From positions 39,511 through 103,510 of the forward strand of contig NZ_JAGSOV010000028.1 in NCBI RefSeq assembly GCF_023898865.1: a DNA stretch of 64,000 nt. Direction: 5' to 3'. Source of the stretch: Pseudonocardia humida. Lineage in GTDB: Bacteria; Actinomycetota; Actinomycetes; Mycobacteriales; Pseudonocardiaceae. Positions 26,938 through 35,451 of the stretch are shown piece by piece (positions within the stretch are counted from its first letter, which is position 1; each line of letters opens with the position of its first letter). The notes under the pieces are model-generated. The model saw only the letters and a program-made list of their open reading frames with translations, did not search any database and was not told the origin of the DNA. The position numbers and the translations under genes were made by a program.

Positions 26938-28355
26938 GGCGGTGGTGGCCGGGCGGGCTGCGGGCCCGGCTGCTGGTGGCGTTCGTGCTGGTGACCGTGC
27001 TCGGGGCGGCCGCGGCGGCGTGGTCGAGCGCCGGGTCCGCGGGCCGCGCCCTGGTCGCGGCCGCCGAGCGCGGCGTCGCCGAGGCCGTCACCGGCCGGAT
27101 CGGCGCCGTCGCCGCCGAGCTGACCCACCCGCCCGACCAGGACGCGCTCGACCGGCTGCGCGCCGCGGTCGGCCCGGGCGCGCTGGCGACCTACGGGGAC
27201 CTGCGCTCCGCCGCCGGGACGGGCACCGACCTGGTCACCGACGCCCTGCGGAGCGCGGTGCGCACCGGCGACCGGCTCGTCACCCAGCGGGTGGCGGCCC
27301 GGGACGGGGTCTGGTTGCTGGTGGGCACGCCGATCGCGGTCACCGCCCCGGACGGCGCTCGCACGCCGTCCGGGATCGAGGTGTACGTGGCGCGCGACCT
27401 CGCCGACGTCGAGCGGCAGGTCGACGGGCTCACCGCGGGCGCGGCCGGGACCGCCGCGCTGGCGCTGCCGCCCGCGGTGCTGCTGGCGCTCGCGGCCGCC
27501 CGGGGCGTGCTGCGCCCCGTGCGCGAGCTGCGCGACACCGCGCGCCGGCTCGCCGCGGGCGACCTGGGGGCGCGCACGCCGCCCCGCGGCGCCGACGAGC
27601 TGACCGAGCTCACGGCCACCGTCAACGAGATGGCCGGGTCGTTGCAGGCGTCGATGGCCGCGCTGCAGCGGATGCGGGCCGACGCGCGGCGCTTCGCCGC
27701 GGACGTCTCGCACGAGCTGCGCACACCGCTGAGCACGTTGACGGCGGTGGTGGAGGTGCTCGCGGCGGCGACCGCGGACGTGGCCGACGCCGACGCCCGG
27801 GAGTCCGCGCAGCTGGCGATCGCGGAGACCCAGCGGCTGGTCGAGCTCGTGGAGGACCTGATGGAGGTCTCGCGGCTGGACGCCGGCACGGCCTCGCTGC
27901 ACCTGGAGGACGTCGACGCCGCTGCGGCGGTGCGGGACTGCCTGCGCGCGCGGGGCTGGCTGGACCGGGTCGAGCTGCTGGCGCCCGACGGGGTCGGGCT
28001 GCGGGTGGACCGGCGCCGGCTGGACGTCGTGGTGGCGAACCTGGTCGGCAACGCGCTGCAGCACGGCGGTCCGCCGGTGCGCGTGCTCGTCGGGGCGCTC
28101 GACGACCGGGTGCGGATCGAGGTGGTCGACGGCGGGCCGGGCGTGCCCCAGCACGTCCGGGCGCACGTGTTCGACCGGTTCGCCAAGGGCGACCCCGCGC
28201 GGACCCGCACCCCGGGCAGCGGGCTCGGGCTGGCCATCGCCCGGGAGAACGCCCGCCTGCACGGCGGCGACATCGCCGTGGCGGACCCGACGGCGGCCGG
28301 CGGGGAGGGCGCGAGGTTCGTGCTGCTCCTGCCGCGGGAGCAGGAGGACCGGTGA
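26934..28355 (+). CDS. Sensor histidine kinase
   Basis: This 473-residue membrane kinase has two hydrophobic segments (about 9-30 and 170-195) enclosing an extracytoplasmic sensor domain, then HAMP, a HisKA domain with the phosphorylated His260 in DVSHELRTPL, and a HATPase domain with the N box NLVGNALQHGG and the G-box region PGSGLGLAIA. It phosphorylates the response regulator encoded just upstream, which it overlaps by 4 bp. The downstream lipoprotein gene also overlaps it by 4 bp, so all three form one operon. The signal sensed is unknown; an envelope stress is plausible given the context. Confidence 0.93.
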   Translation: MRRWWPGGLRARLLVAFVLVTVLGAAAAAWSSAGSAGRALVAAAERGVAEAVTGRIGAVAAELTHPPDQDALDRLRAAVGPGALATYGDLRSAAGTGTDLVTDALRSAVRTGDRLVTQRVAARDGVWLLVGTPIAVTAPDGARTPSGIEVYVARDLADVERQVDGLTAGAAGTAALALPPAVLLALAAARGVLRPVRELRDTARRLAAGDLGARTPPRGADELTELTATVNEMAGSLQASMAALQRMRADARRFAADVSHELRTPLSTLTAVVEVLAAATADVADADARESAQLAIAETQRLVELVEDLMEVSRLDAGTASLHLEDVDAAAAVRDCLRARGWLDRVELLAPDGVGLRVDRRRLDVVVANLVGNALQHGGPPVRVLVGALDDRVRIEVVDGGPGVPQHVRAHVFDRFAKGDPARTRTPGSGLGLAIARENARLHGGDIAVADPTAAGGEGARFVLLLPREQEDR

Positions 28356-28831
28356 GGCGGGCGGCGTGGGTCTGCGCGGTGGCCGTGCTGCTCGCCGGGT
28401 GCGGCGTCGGGCCCTCCGGGGTGCTCGACGGCGGCCCGGCCCCGACCGGCGTGGCGCCCGGGGTGACGCTGTACTTCCTCGACGCCGACCAGCGGCTGCA
28501 GCCGCAGCAGCGCGCGACCGACCGGCTGGGGACGGTGTCCTCGGGGGTGTCGCTGCTGCTGACCGGACCGGGTCCGGGCTCCGGCCTGCACACGCAGATC
28601 GCCCCGGTGGCGACGACGCGGGTCGAGGTGACCACGGCGCCGGGCCTGCTGCGACTGGTGGTCCCGCTGGCGGCCAGCGACGTGGGCCCGTCGGGCGTCG
28701 ACCAGATCGTGTGCACCGCGCTCGGCGTCCACGTGCAGGGCGGCGGGGACCGGGGCACGCGGGTGCAGATCCGCTTCACCCTGCCCGCGCCCGGCTCGGA
28801 CGAGCCGCGGACGTGCCCGCTGACCGGGTGA
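28352..28831 (+). CDS. GerMN-domain lipoprotein in a two-component operon
   Basis: This 159-residue exported protein has a signal peptide with lipobox LLAGC (about residue 17) and then one domain resembling GerMN: LYFLDADQRLQPQQRATD and VSLLLTGPGPGSGLHTQI, as in lipoproteins encoded with sensor kinases such as LpqB. Its GTG overlaps the kinase stop (GTGA), so it is translated by coupling and probably tunes the kinase from outside the membrane. Its stop codon directly abuts the stop of the convergent acyltransferase, with no base between them. Confidence 0.82.
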   Translation: MRRAAWVCAVAVLLAGCGVGPSGVLDGGPAPTGVAPGVTLYFLDADQRLQPQQRATDRLGTVSSGVSLLLTGPGPGSGLHTQIAPVATTRVEVTTAPGLLRLVVPLAASDVGPSGVDQIVCTALGVHVQGGGDRGTRVQIRFTLPAPGSDEPRTCPLTG

Positions 28832-30058
28832 TCAGCGCAACCCGGTGGTGTCGACGGTGGGCGCGGCCGGCGCGGGCAGCGCCCACCACAGCGCCCACCA
28901 CAGCACGGCGAGCCCGGCGGTGACCGCGCCCGCCGCGAGCGCGCCGCTGCGTCCGCGGGCCCACCGGGCGCGGAACCGGATCGGGTCCTCGACCAGGTGC
29001 GTCGACAGCGCGGCCAGGCCGACCGCGAGGCCGCAGGCCAGGATCGTCGCCAGCGGGCCGCGGCCCGGGCCGGTCAGCACCAGAAGCGGCCAGTGCCACA
29101 GGTAGAGGCTGTAGGAGATCCGGCCGGTCCAGCGCAGCGGTCGCCACCCCAGCGCGGCGGCGACCGGCCCGCCCGGCGCCTGCGCGCACAGCCCGACCAG
29201 CAGCGCGGCGGCCAGCGAGTGCGCGCCGAGCCCGCCGCCGAACAGCCACGCCGAGCGCTCCCCGTCGGCGAGCGCCCAGAGCGCGGCGGTGCCGGCGGCC
29301 AGCACCGCGGACAGCGCCGCCGCCCACCGACCGGCGGCCAGGGCCAGCGCGCCGCGCACCGGGCCGGTGGCGGCCAGGGCTCCGAGCAGCAGCGCGCACG
29401 CGCGGGTGTCGGTGCCCATGTGCACCCGCGTCGGATCGGGTGCGCCGGCGAGCGCGACCGCCGCGGCCAGGGACGCGAGCGCGGCCAGCGCCGCGATCGT
29501 CGCCACCGCGGGGTCGAGGCGCCGCCCCCGCCGCCGCGCCACGGCGGCCACGGCCACCAGGACCACGGGCCAGGCCAGGTAGAACTGCTCCTCGACGGCG
29601 ATGCTCCACAGGTGCTCGAACACCCGGCCGGGCCCGAACCGGTCCCAGTAGCCGGCGGAGTCGGCGACCAGGTGCCAGTTGAGCAGGCCGAGCTGCGCCC
29701 ACGGGCCGTCGGCGAGCGCGGTGCGCAGCAGCTCCGCGCGCCCCAGCGCCCACACCAGCATGGTGGTGCCGGAGAGCACCGCGGCGAGTGCGGGCAGCAG
29801 CCGGCGGGTCCGCCGGCCCCAGAACGCGGTGAGCGACACGGTGCCGGTCGCCTCGACCTCGCGCAGCAGCAGGCCGGTGATGAGGAACCCGGACAGGACG
29901 AGGAACAGGTCGACGCCGAGGAAGCCCCCGGGCAGCGGGCCGGCGTGGTGCAGCAGCACCCCCAGCACGGCGACGCCGCGCAGGCCGTCGAGGGCGGGCA
30001 GGTGCGGCGCGCGGCCGGTGGGGGAGCGCGCGGCCACCGGCGGCTGGAGTCGCGTCAT
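28832..30058 (-). CDS. Acyltransferase-3 family membrane protein
   Basis: This 408-residue integral membrane protein has about ten helices. Family markers are PALDGLRGVAVLGVLLHH with the catalytic His, GGFLGVDLFLVLSGFLIT, the WGRRTRRLLPAL loop, LWSIAVEEQFYL, and ISYSLYLWHWPLL. These enzymes move acetyl or other acyl groups across the membrane onto glycans or lipids. Members of this class often carry a C-terminal SGNH domain; here it is missing, and a stand-alone SGNH lipoprotein lies at 25396. ATG 30058 is chosen. The gene ends exactly where the convergent lipoprotein ends. Confidence 0.88.
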   Translation of the reverse strand: MTRLQPPVAARSPTGRAPHLPALDGLRGVAVLGVLLHHAGPLPGGFLGVDLFLVLSGFLITGLLLREVEATGTVSLTAFWGRRTRRLLPALAAVLSGTTMLVWALGRAELLRTALADGPWAQLGLLNWHLVADSAGYWDRFGPGRVFEHLWSIAVEEQFYLAWPVVLVAVAAVARRRGRRLDPAVATIAALAALASLAAAVALAGAPDPTRVHMGTDTRACALLLGALAATGPVRGALALAAGRWAAALSAVLAAGTAALWALADGERSAWLFGGGLGAHSLAAALLVGLCAQAPGGPVAAALGWRPLRWTGRISYSLYLWHWPLLVLTGPGRGPLATILACGLAVGLAALSTHLVEDPIRFRARWARGRSGALAAGAVTAGLAVLWWALWWALPAPAAPTVDTTGLR

Positions 30059-30130
30059 GCCGCCCGACCGTGCCGGGCGCACGTGCGGGGAACGTCCCCG
30101 CCGTGTCGCGGTCCTGTCGCGGTCCGGGGG

Positions 30131-30520
30131 CTAGGGGCGGGTGGGGTCGGCGTCGTAGGCCTCGCGGGCCCGCTGCACCGCGTCGAGGTGCGCCGCACCC
30201 CATTCGGCCAGCTCGGCGAACAGCGGTGCCAGGCTGCGGCCCAGCTCGGTGATCTCGTACTCCACCCGGGGCGGCACCTCCGGGTGGTAGGTCCGCGTGA
30301 TCATCCCGTCGCGCTCGAGCTGGCGCAGCCGCTGGGTCAGCACCTTCGGGGTGATGGTGCTGATCCGCCGGGCCAGCTCGACGAAGCGCTGGCGGCCGTA
30401 CTCGTGCAGCGCCCACAGGATCGGGGTGGTCCACCGGCTGAACACGATGTCCACGACCGGCGCGATGGGGCAGGCCGGCTCCGGGTCGGCCACCGCGGGC
30501 CGCCAGGTGGTGTCGACCAC
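30131..30520 (-). CDS. HxlR-family transcriptional regulator
   Basis: This 129-residue winged-helix regulator shows the HxlR pattern: CPIAPVVDIVFSRWTTPILWAL with the redox-reactive-type N-terminal Cys, RFVELARRISTITPKVLTQRLRQLERDGMI as the recognition region, and RVEYEITELGRSLAPLF in the wing. Many relatives sense oxidants, quinones or aldehydes. GTG 30520 has GGAGGA 4 nt upstream. It is divergent from an NmrA-type reductase gene, and an inverted repeat (GGATAGC-N19-GCTATCC) lies in between, so it probably represses both genes. Confidence 0.88.
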   Translation of the reverse strand: MVDTTWRPAVADPEPACPIAPVVDIVFSRWTTPILWALHEYGRQRFVELARRISTITPKVLTQRLRQLERDGMITRTYHPEVPPRVEYEITELGRSLAPLFAELAEWGAAHLDAVQRAREAYDADPTRP

Positions 30521-30531
30521 GGGTTCCTCCT

Positions 30532-30580
30532 GGATAGCCGCTTTCCCCTAGGTACCTGCTATCCCCAGGCTACTAGCGTC
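30532..30580. promoter_or_regulatory. HxlR operator and divergent promoters
   Basis: GGATAGC at 30532-30538 and its complement GCTATCC at 30558-30564 form a perfect 7-bp inverted repeat, with the palindrome AGGTACCT (30550-30557) inside it. A TAGCGT -10 box follows at 30574-30579 for the plus-strand gene. The region has a lower GC content than its surroundings, as regulatory DNA does here. Confidence 0.65.
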
Positions 30581-30668
30581 GCCGTGTCGCGGTCGGGGTG
30601 CCCGCCCCCGCGACGCCGTCGCCACCACCCGGCGGCGCGGCCACGCGGGCGGTGGGCGGGAGCAGTCG

Positions 30669-31505
30669 ATGATCGTGGTGACCGGGGCGACCGGCAACGT
30701 CGGACGGCCGCTGGTGCGGGCACTGGCGGCGGCCGGGCAGCGGGTGACGGCGGTGTCCCGATCGGCGGCGGGGGAGGTGCCCGACGGGGTGCGCCACCGG
30801 CGCGCCGACCTGGCCGACGCGCCGTCCCTGCGCCCGCTGCTGGACGGGGCCGACGCGCTGTACCTGCTGGTGTCCGGGGCCGGCGCGCACGTCGACGCAG
30901 GCGCCGTGCTGGACGCGGCGAAGACCGGCGGGGTGCGCCGGGTGGTGCTGCAGTCGTCGCAGGCGGTCGGCACGCGCCCGGGGGCGCCGTCGCACGAGCC
31001 CCTGCGGGTGATCGAGGAGGCGGTGCGCGGTTCGGGCCTGGACTGGACCGTGCTGCGCCCGGGCGGCTTCGCCTCCAACACCTTCGCGTGGGCGGCGTCG
31101 GTGCGCGCCGACCGGACGGTCGTCGCGCCCTTCGGGGACGTGGCGCTGCCGGTGGTCGACCCGCTGGACATCGCCGAGGTCGCCGCCGCGGCGCTGGTGG
31201 CCGACGGTCACGCGGGACGCGTGTACGAGCTGACCGGACCGGCCCCGATCAGCCCCCGCCTGCGGGTCGAGGCGATCGCGGGGGCGATCGGCGAGCCGGT
31301 CCGGTTCGTCGAGCAGTCGGTTGCGCAGGCACGGGCGGCGATGCTGGCGTTCATGCCGGAACCGGTGGTGGAGGGCACCCTGGCGATCCTCAGCGCTCCG
31401 ACGCCGGCGGAGCGCCGCCCGAGCGGCGACGTCGAGCTGGTCCTGGGCCGGCCCGCCCGCACCTTCGCCGACTGGCTCGACCGCCATGGCGCCGCCTTCC
31501 GCTGA
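30669..31505 (+). CDS. NmrA-like NAD(P)-binding oxidoreductase
   Basis: This 278-residue protein has an N-terminal Rossmann fold (MIVVTGATGNVGRPLVRAL, NADP-binding GxxGxxG) and the layout of NmrA/HSCARG or quinone-reductase-like atypical SDRs: SSQAVGTR, LRPGGFASN and a C-terminal substrate lobe. The usual YxxxK pair is absent, as is typical of the group. It probably reduces a quinone or acts as a redox sensor. It is controlled by the divergent HxlR regulator, which often senses electrophiles. ATG 30669 has GGGAG 7 nt upstream. The mRNA from the -10 box at 30574 would have a leader of about 80 nt. Confidence 0.83.
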   Translation: MIVVTGATGNVGRPLVRALAAAGQRVTAVSRSAAGEVPDGVRHRRADLADAPSLRPLLDGADALYLLVSGAGAHVDAGAVLDAAKTGGVRRVVLQSSQAVGTRPGAPSHEPLRVIEEAVRGSGLDWTVLRPGGFASNTFAWAASVRADRTVVAPFGDVALPVVDPLDIAEVAAAALVADGHAGRVYELTGPAPISPRLRVEAIAGAIGEPVRFVEQSVAQARAAMLAFMPEPVVEGTLAILSAPTPAERRPSGDVELVLGRPARTFADWLDRHGAAFR

Positions 31506-31526
31506 CGCGCGGCCCGGCGGCCGACC

Positions 31527-31543
31527 CCGCCGCTACGCGGCGG
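31527..31543. terminator. Hairpin between convergent NmrA and AraC genes
   Basis: CCGCCGC and GCGGCGG form a perfect 7-bp stem with a TAC loop, overlapping the last codons of the AraC gene. It could end transcription in both directions. Confidence 0.45.
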
Positions 31544-32279
31544 CGGTGGCGGTGGTAGCGGTGGCGAAGCGCCGGGGTGACGTCCCGCCGAGCGCGCGCA
31601 GCTCCCGGGACAGGTGCGGCTGGTCGGCGTAGCCGGCACGCGCGGCGACCTCGGCCGGGGCCACCCCGGCGGCGAGCAGGTCGGTGGCCCGGCGGAACCG
31701 CAGGACCCGGCGCAGCACCGCGGGGCCGTAGCCGAAGGCGGCCAGGCAGTGCCGGTGCAGCGTGCGGGGGGTCCAGCCGACGGTGTCGGCGAGGGCGGCG
31801 ACCGAGGTGCCCGCGACCTCGGCGGAGCCCAGGAGGGCGGCCAGCGCGGGGACGGCGGGGTCGAGGGGGGTGGCCGGGAGGGCGCGGACCACGTCGGCGA
31901 GGACGCCGAGCGTGGTCCGGGCGTCGGGGTCGGCGTCGGCCAGTCGTCCGGCGGTGGCCCGGGCGATCGCGGGGTGCAGCTCGGCCAGCGGGACCCGCCG
32001 GTCGCGCAGTCCGGCCGCGGGGACCCCGAGCAGCGCGGGCAGCCGGCCCGGGGCGAAGCGCAGGCCGCAGGCCGGTCGGCCGGGCACGCGGCGGTGGGGG
32101 TGCGGTGCGGTGTCCGGCCCGGCGACGCACAGCTCGGCGCCGGTCCAGACGATGTCCATGCAGCCGTCGGGCAGGATCGGCTGGACCGCCCCCGGGTCGT
32201 CGGCGGGCGTGCTCCCGGTCCAGGCCGCCTCCACCAGCCCGGCCCAGCGCCCCCGCACGGGGAACTCCTGGTAACTCAC
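31533..32279 (-). CDS. AraC-family transcriptional regulator
   Basis: This 248-residue regulator has an N-terminal domain typical of DUF6597-type AraC proteins (ILPDGCMDIVWTG, GLRFAPGRLPALLG) and a C-terminal pair of helix-turn-helices, the first in VAALADTVGWTPRTLHRHCLAAFGYGP and the second in PAEVAARAGYADQPHLSRELRALGGTSP. The ligand is unknown. GTG 32279 is preceded on the minus strand by TACCGT and 6 nt, a leaderless arrangement. It converges on the NmrA gene. No obvious target gene is adjacent. Confidence 0.87.
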   Translation of the reverse strand: MSYQEFPVRGRWAGLVEAAWTGSTPADDPGAVQPILPDGCMDIVWTGAELCVAGPDTAPHPHRRVPGRPACGLRFAPGRLPALLGVPAAGLRDRRVPLAELHPAIARATAGRLADADPDARTTLGVLADVVRALPATPLDPAVPALAALLGSAEVAGTSVAALADTVGWTPRTLHRHCLAAFGYGPAVLRRVLRFRRATDLLAAGVAPAEVAARAGYADQPHLSRELRALGGTSPRRFATATTATAAA

Positions 32280-32333
32280 GCCGGCACGGTAGACCAGGCC
32301 CCCGACAGGCCCGGGAACGCCGCGAGCGGCGCC

Positions 32334-32351
32334 CCCGCGCCGGGGCGCGGG
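32334..32351 (-). terminator. Hairpin after yceI-like gene
   Basis: CCCGCGCC and its complement GGCGCGGG form a perfect 8-bp stem with a two-base GG centre, 35 bp after the YceI stop on the minus strand. It is a likely terminator for that gene and would separate it from the AraC gene downstream. Confidence 0.5.
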
Positions 32352-32385
32352 AACGCCGCTCCGCGGAGTCGGGCGCGTCCGGTGG

Positions 32386-32949
32386 TCAGGACTGGCGCAG
32401 CACGGCCTCGATCTCCAGGGTGATCTGGACCTTCTCGCCGACCACGACGCCGCCGCCGTCCATCGGCATCTTGATGTCCACGCCGAAGTCGTTGCGGTCG
32501 ATGGTGGTCTTGGCGGTGAAGCCGGCGCGGGTGCCGCCGTAGGCGTCCGGGCCGAAGCCGTTGACCTCGAGCGCCAGCTCGACCGGGCGGGTGACGCCCT
32601 TGATGGTCAGGTCGCCGGCCAGCACGAAGTCGTCGCCGTCGGGGCGGATCGCGGTGGAGGTGAACGTCCAGGTCGGGTGGGCCTCGACCGCGAAGAAGTC
32701 GGCCGAGCGGATGTGGTTGTCGCGCTGCTCGGTGCCGGTGTCGATCGTGGTGGCGTCGATGGTGGCGCTGACCTGCGAGTCCGTCAGGTCCGCACCGGTC
32801 ACGATCTCGCCGCTGAAGGTGCCGAAGTGACCGCGTACCTTGCTGACCATCATGTGACGCACGGTGAAGGAGATGTCGGAGTGCACCGGGTCGATGTCCC
32901 AGGTGCCGGCCACGTAGCCGGGGATGCGGGTGCTGGCGGGGCTGCTCAT
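32386..32949 (-). CDS. YceI-family lipocalin-like protein
   Basis: This 187-residue protein has the YceI fold, an extended beta barrel that binds a polyisoprenoid or other amphiphile: WDIDPVHSDISFTVRHMMVSKVRGHF at the start, FTSTAIRPDGDDFVLAGDLTIKGVTRPVEL in the middle and RNDFGVDIKM near the end. No signal peptide is present, so it is cytosolic as in most actinobacterial members. ATG 32949 is chosen because GGAG lies 7 nt upstream. It is divergent from a MarR regulator, with two similar palindromic sites between them, and is probably derepressed by the MarR ligand. Confidence 0.88.
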   Translation of the reverse strand: MSSPASTRIPGYVAGTWDIDPVHSDISFTVRHMMVSKVRGHFGTFSGEIVTGADLTDSQVSATIDATTIDTGTEQRDNHIRSADFFAVEAHPTWTFTSTAIRPDGDDFVLAGDLTIKGVTRPVELALEVNGFGPDAYGGTRAGFTAKTTIDRNDFGVDIKMPMDGGGVVVGEKVQITLEIEAVLRQS

Positions 32950-32967
32950 GTGTGACTCCACAGATGT

Positions 32968-33018
32968 TTGAACGCTCAGGTTTCACCGGACACTAGCCCC
33001 AACGGCTTGAGTGTTCAA
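32968..33018. promoter_or_regulatory. Paired MarR operators between YceI and MarR genes
   Basis: Two related sites, TTGAACGCTCAG (32968-32979) and TTGAGTGTTCAA (33007-33018), are inverted relative to each other across the divergent promoters. The second is itself a TTGA/TCAA palindrome. The arrangement suits a MarR dimer binding twice to control both genes. Confidence 0.65.
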
Positions 33019-33039
33019 CTAATTCCCGGGGGAGGGGAC

Positions 33040-33564
33040 GTGTCCGTGCCCGAAGAGGAGCCGCGCTGGCTGACCGAGCCGGAGCAGCGCACCTGGCGCA
33101 GCTTCCTGACCGCGAACCGGCTGGTGTTCGACCAGGTCGAGCGCCAGCTGCAACAGGAGGCGGGGCTGCCGCACGCCTACTTCGAGATCCTGGTGCGGCT
33201 GTCCGAGGCGCCGGGGCGGGCCATGCGGATGAGCGAGCTCGCCAGCACCTCGCTGTCCTCGCGCAGCCGGCTCAGCCACGCCGTGGCGCGCATGGAGGAG
33301 GCGGGGTGGGTGCGGCGCAAGCCCTGCGAGTCCGACCGGCGCGGGCAGATCGCCGAGCTGACCCCCGAGGGCCTGGCCCAGCTGGAGGGGGCCGTGCCCT
33401 CGCACGTCGAGGAGGTGCGCTCGCTGCTGTTCGACGCCCTGACCGAGGCCCAGCGCGAGGCCCTGCTGGAGATCAGCGACGCGATCATCGACCACATCAC
33501 CGACGGCGACCCGCCGTGGCCGGTCGTGCCCGACGGCGCCGACCGGCCGGGCCAACCTGCGTAG
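33040..33564 (+). CDS. MarR-family transcriptional regulator
   Basis: This 174-residue winged-helix regulator contains PHAYFEILVRLSEAPGRAMRMSELASTSLSSRSRLSHAVARMEEAGWVRRKPCESDRR-type MarR features, here read in pieces: the recognition helix SSRSRLSHAVARME and the wing CESDRRGQIAELT. A single Cys in the wing may confer redox sensing. GTG 33040 follows GGGGGAGGGG; a GTG at 33046 has better spacing and is an alternative. It is divergent from yceI, with the shared operators described separately. lpdA follows 34 bp later but has its own leaderless promoter. Confidence 0.85.
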   Translation: MSVPEEEPRWLTEPEQRTWRSFLTANRLVFDQVERQLQQEAGLPHAYFEILVRLSEAPGRAMRMSELASTSLSSRSRLSHAVARMEEAGWVRRKPCESDRRGQIAELTPEGLAQLEGAVPSHVEEVRSLLFDALTEAQREALLEISDAIIDHITDGDPPWPVVPDGADRPGQPA

Positions 33565-33598
33565 GACGCCGCCGCGGGTGCGGGCCTAGATTGGGGAC

Positions 33599-35005
33599 AT
33601 GGCATCTCACGTCGACGTCCTGGTCCTCGGAGCGGGGCCGGGCGGGTACGTCGCGGCGATCCGGGCCGCTCAGCTCGGACGCAGCGTCGCGGTGGTCGAG
33701 GACAAGTACTGGGGCGGGGTCTGCCTCAACGTCGGCTGCATCCCGTCGAAGGCCCTGCTGCGCAACGCGGAGCTCAACCACCTGGTCACGAAGGAGGCGA
33801 AGACGTTCGGCATCTCCGGCGAGGTGTCGTTCGACTTCGGCGTCGCGCACGACCGCAGCCGCAAGGTCGCCGAGGGGCGCGTCAAGGGCGTGCACTACCT
33901 GATGAAGAAGAACAAGATCACCGAGGTGGACGGGCGCGGCCGGTTCACCGACGCGCACACCGTCGAGGTCGCGCTGAAGGACGGCGGCACCGAGACCATC
34001 ACCTTCGACGACGTGATCATCGCCACCGGGGCCTCGACCCGGCTGCTGCCCGGCACCAGTCTGTCCGAGCGGGTCGTCACCTACGAGGAGCAGATCCTCG
34101 ACCGCGACCTGCCGGGCAGCATCATCATCGCCGGGGCCGGGGCGATCGGCATCGAGTTCGCCTACATACTGAGCAACTACGGCGTCAAGGTCACCGTGGT
34201 CGAGTTCCTGGACCGGATCCTGCCGCTGGAGGACGCCGAGGTCTCCAAGGAGCTGGCCAAGCGGTTCCGCAAGTACGGCGTCGACGTGCTGACCTCGACC
34301 AGGGTCGAGTCCATCGACGACTCCGGCGACCAGGTCACGGTCACCGTCAGCAAGGACGGCGAGGAGTCCACGCTCACCGCGGACAAGGTCATGCAGGCGA
34401 TCGGCTTCGCGCCCAACACCGAGGGACTGGGCCTGGAGGAGATCGGCGTCGAGCTGACCGAGCGCGGCGCCATCGCCATCGACGACCGCATGCGCACGAA
34501 CGTCCCGCACGTCTACGCGATCGGCGACGTCACCGCCAAGCTGATGCTCGCGCACGTGGCCGAGGCCCAGGGCGTGGTGGCCGCGGAGACGATCGCCGAC
34601 GCCGAGACCCAGGAGCTGGACTACGTGATGATGCCGCGGGCGACCTTCTGCTCGCCGCAGGTCGCCAGCTTCGGCTACACCGAGGCGCAGGCCAGGGAGC
34701 TGGCCGACGAGAAGGGCTGGAAGGTCGTCACCTCGACCTTCCCCTTCACCGCCAACGGCAAGGCGCAGGGGCTGGGCGAGCCGGGCGGGTTCGTCAAGCT
34801 GGTCGCCGACGCCACCTACGGCGAGCTGCTGGGCGGGCACATGATCGGCGCCGAGGTCACCGAGCTGCTGCCCGAGCTGACCCTGGCCCAGAAGTGGGAC
34901 CTGACCGCGACCGAGCTGGCCCGCAACGTGCACGCGCACCCGACGCTGAGCGAGGCGCTGCAGGAGACCTTCCACGGCCTCACCGGCCACATGATCAACC
35001 TGTAG
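33599..35005 (+). CDS. lpdA: Dihydrolipoyl dehydrogenase
   Basis: This flavoprotein re-oxidises dihydrolipoamide in 2-oxoacid dehydrogenase complexes and the glycine cleavage system, passing electrons through FAD to NAD. The 468-residue protein has the FAD motif [11 protein letters not shown] at 11-21, the redox disulphide Cys42/Cys47 in [13 protein letters not shown], the NAD motif [11 protein letters not shown] and the C-terminal interface with the catalytic pair in [11 protein letters not shown] 33599 is preceded by TAGATT (33587-33592) and 6 nt, a textbook leaderless start. No E1/E2 genes are nearby, so it is likely the general E3. The 3' end overlaps the convergent VOC gene by 11 bp. Confidence 0.94.
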   Translation: MASHVDVLVLGAGPGGYVAAIRAAQLGRSVAVVEDKYWGGVCLNVGCIPSKALLRNAELNHLVTKEAKTFGISGEVSFDFGVAHDRSRKVAEGRVKGVHYLMKKNKITEVDGRGRFTDAHTVEVALKDGGTETITFDDVIIATGASTRLLPGTSLSERVVTYEEQILDRDLPGSIIIAGAGAIGIEFAYILSNYGVKVTVVEFLDRILPLEDAEVSKELAKRFRKYGVDVLTSTRVESIDDSGDQVTVTVSKDGEESTLTADKVMQAIGFAPNTEGLGLEEIGVELTERGAIAIDDRMRTNVPHVYAIGDVTAKLMLAHVAEAQGVVAAETIADAETQELDYVMMPRATFCSPQVASFGYTEAQARELADEKGWKVVTSTFPFTANGKAQGLGEPGGFVKLVADATYGELLGGHMIGAEVTELLPELTLAQKWDLTATELARNVHAHPTLSEALQETFHGLTGHMINL

Positions 35006-35393
35006 CGGGGTCGCGCACCAGGCAGAACTCGTTGCCCTCCGGGTCCGCCAGCACCACGAGGTCCTCGTGCTCGGCCACCTGCGCCGCCCCCAGACCGGCC
35101 AGGCGGTCGAGCTCGGCGGCGAAGTCGTCGGCGTCGAGGTCCAGGTGGACCCGGTTCTTGACCGACTTGGGCTCGGGCACCGCGGTGAAGAAGATGCGCG
35201 GGCGCCCGCCGGCGCGCGGCTCCAGCAGGACCGACGGGTCGTCCTCCGGGTCGTCGACCCCGATCGCGCGCAGGCGCGCCAGCTCGGCCTCGTCGTAGGG
35301 GGCCACCCGGTAGTCCTCCAGCACCGCGGCCCAGAAGCGGGCGAGCGGGGCCGGGTGCCGGCAGTCGATCACGAGGTCGCGGATCCGGGCCAT
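34995..35393 (-). CDS. VOC/glyoxalase-like protein
   Basis: This 132-residue protein has the glyoxalase_6-type VOC pattern: [20 protein letters not shown] at the start, [12 protein letters not shown] in the middle and [18 protein letters not shown] at the end. Such small cytosolic proteins are common in actinobacteria and mostly uncharacterised. ATG 35393 is chosen; CAGGAT about 6 nt upstream may act as a -10 box. It overlaps the lpdA end by 11 bp in convergent orientation and lies 58 bp downstream of the NUDIX gene on the same strand. Confidence 0.8.
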   Translation of the reverse strand: MARIRDLVIDCRHPAPLARFWAAVLEDYRVAPYDEAELARLRAIGVDDPEDDPSVLLEPRAGGRPRIFFTAVPEPKSVKNRVHLDLDADDFAAELDRLAGLGAAQVAEHEDLVVLADPEGNEFCLVRDPATG

Positions 35394-35451
35394 CGGGCCA
35401 TCCTGGCGTGCCCCGTCCGGGCGCGGCACCGGCGGCGACCGGGTACCGGGG

